Part shown: piece after piece, positions 48,430 through 48,749 of the stretch | Layout: every line of letters starts with the position of its first letter | Position numbering within the stretch: position 1 is the stretch's first letter | Assembly (NCBI GenBank): GCA_028875185.1 | Contig: JAPPFH010000088.1 | Coordinates: 1-48,749, forward strand | Length of the DNA: 48,749 nt | Source of the DNA: Chloroflexota bacterium | GTDB lineage: Bacteria; Chloroflexota; Anaerolineae; Aggregatilineales; Phototrophicaceae | Reading direction: 5' to 3' | Position numbers and translations under genes: made by a program | Notes under the pieces: generated by a model | Told to the model about the DNA's origin: nothing | Databases searched by the model: none | Seen by the model: only the letters and a program-made list of their open reading frames with translations

Positions 48430-48749
48430 TGCTGCCCCCATCCCCGAAGGTCTATGTCTACCTGACCCCGCCCCCTTGCCGCAGTGCAGTGTCTACGCGC
48501 ACCCCACAAGGAGGGAAGGGGAGTTTTCCAGCGTCTTCGCGCAATTTAAGCCTCTCCCTCTGTGGTGAGACGATCAATGATGCTCGACAACGAGCGATAG
48601 CCAACACAGCCGCCACCTCCGCGATTCCCATAATTTGACAGTCCTAACCGGCGAAGGGAGTGGTGAATTTCATTGATAGCGCGACAAACCCCCGTCCCCG
48701 AAGGTCTATGTCTACGTGACCCGGCCCCTTGCCGTAGTGCAGTGTCTAC
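48430..48749. repeat. Right-end repeat block with a 54/55-bp near-identical direct repeat
   Basis: The unit CCCCGAAGGTCTATGTCTAC...GCAGTGTCTAC occurs at 48442-48496 and 48696-48749 (cut by the window end), with a few differences. The first is followed by GCGCACCCCACAAGGAGGGA, as in the repeat at 15041-15105. No gene is supported between 48312 and 48749. Confidence 0.65.

Overview
The window looks like a piece of a bacterial chromosome from the Chloroflexota, probably an Anaerolineae-type heterotroph; this is inferred, not proven. The clues are three binding-protein-dependent sugar importers with no nearby ATPase, a menaquinone gene cluster, many Gfo/Idh/MocA and sugar-acid enzymes, a sulfatase, and dense intergenic hairpin repeats built around GTAGGGGCG...CGCCC, which I associate from memory with draft genomes of that group. 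No rRNA, tRNA, CRISPR array, phage or transposase gene was seen.

Layout. 160-2199: a BMP-type binding protein made of two tandem copies of the same domain. 2470-2784: a small coiled-coil membrane protein bracketed by two copies of one terminator hairpin. 2852-12864: an oxidative sugar-acid region with alpha-ketoglutarate-semialdehyde dehydrogenase, a DapA-like dehydratase/aldolase, an oxidoreductase, a sugar importer (two permeases plus a Tat-type binding protein broken by a one-base frameshift), an RmlD-like reductase and a zinc alcohol dehydrogenase. 13017-18154: a small membrane protein, an M20 peptidase, a two-component system, a deaminase and a membrane protein. 18264-25838: a TetR regulator with a perfect palindromic operator, followed by menF, menD, menB, menE and menH. 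A GxxExxY gene with its own terminal inverted repeats sits between menF and menD. 25752-26702: an APH-family kinase-like gene, convergent with menH. 26932-31718: a second sugar importer with a sulfatase. 31794-34334: a large membrane protein. 34599-36216: an AtzG/GatC-like subunit and an amidase.

36538-48311 is the most interesting part. It holds a third importer and a catabolic cluster: RhaM-like mutarotase, two MaoC-type hydratases, a class III CoA-transferase, a COG3618 lactonase-like hydrolase, a Gfo/Idh/MocA dehydrogenase, an IclR regulator, a binding protein with no signal peptide, and an RraA-family aldolase. Three promoter regions here (36369-36411, 42372-42410, 46221-46259) share a paired TTTTGC-NN-GCAAAA palindrome, which suggests one regulon. 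The set is consistent with uptake of a sugar or sugar acid, oxidation and lactone opening, CoA activation, hydration or dehydration, and aldol cleavage; I do not recognise it as a described pathway.

The intergenic hairpin repeats are not scattered evenly: all three junctions between a binding-protein gene and its permease gene carry a cluster of them. Start sites were moved inward from the longest open frame where a Shine-Dalgarno sequence or a family-typical N-terminus supported it; this is stated per gene.
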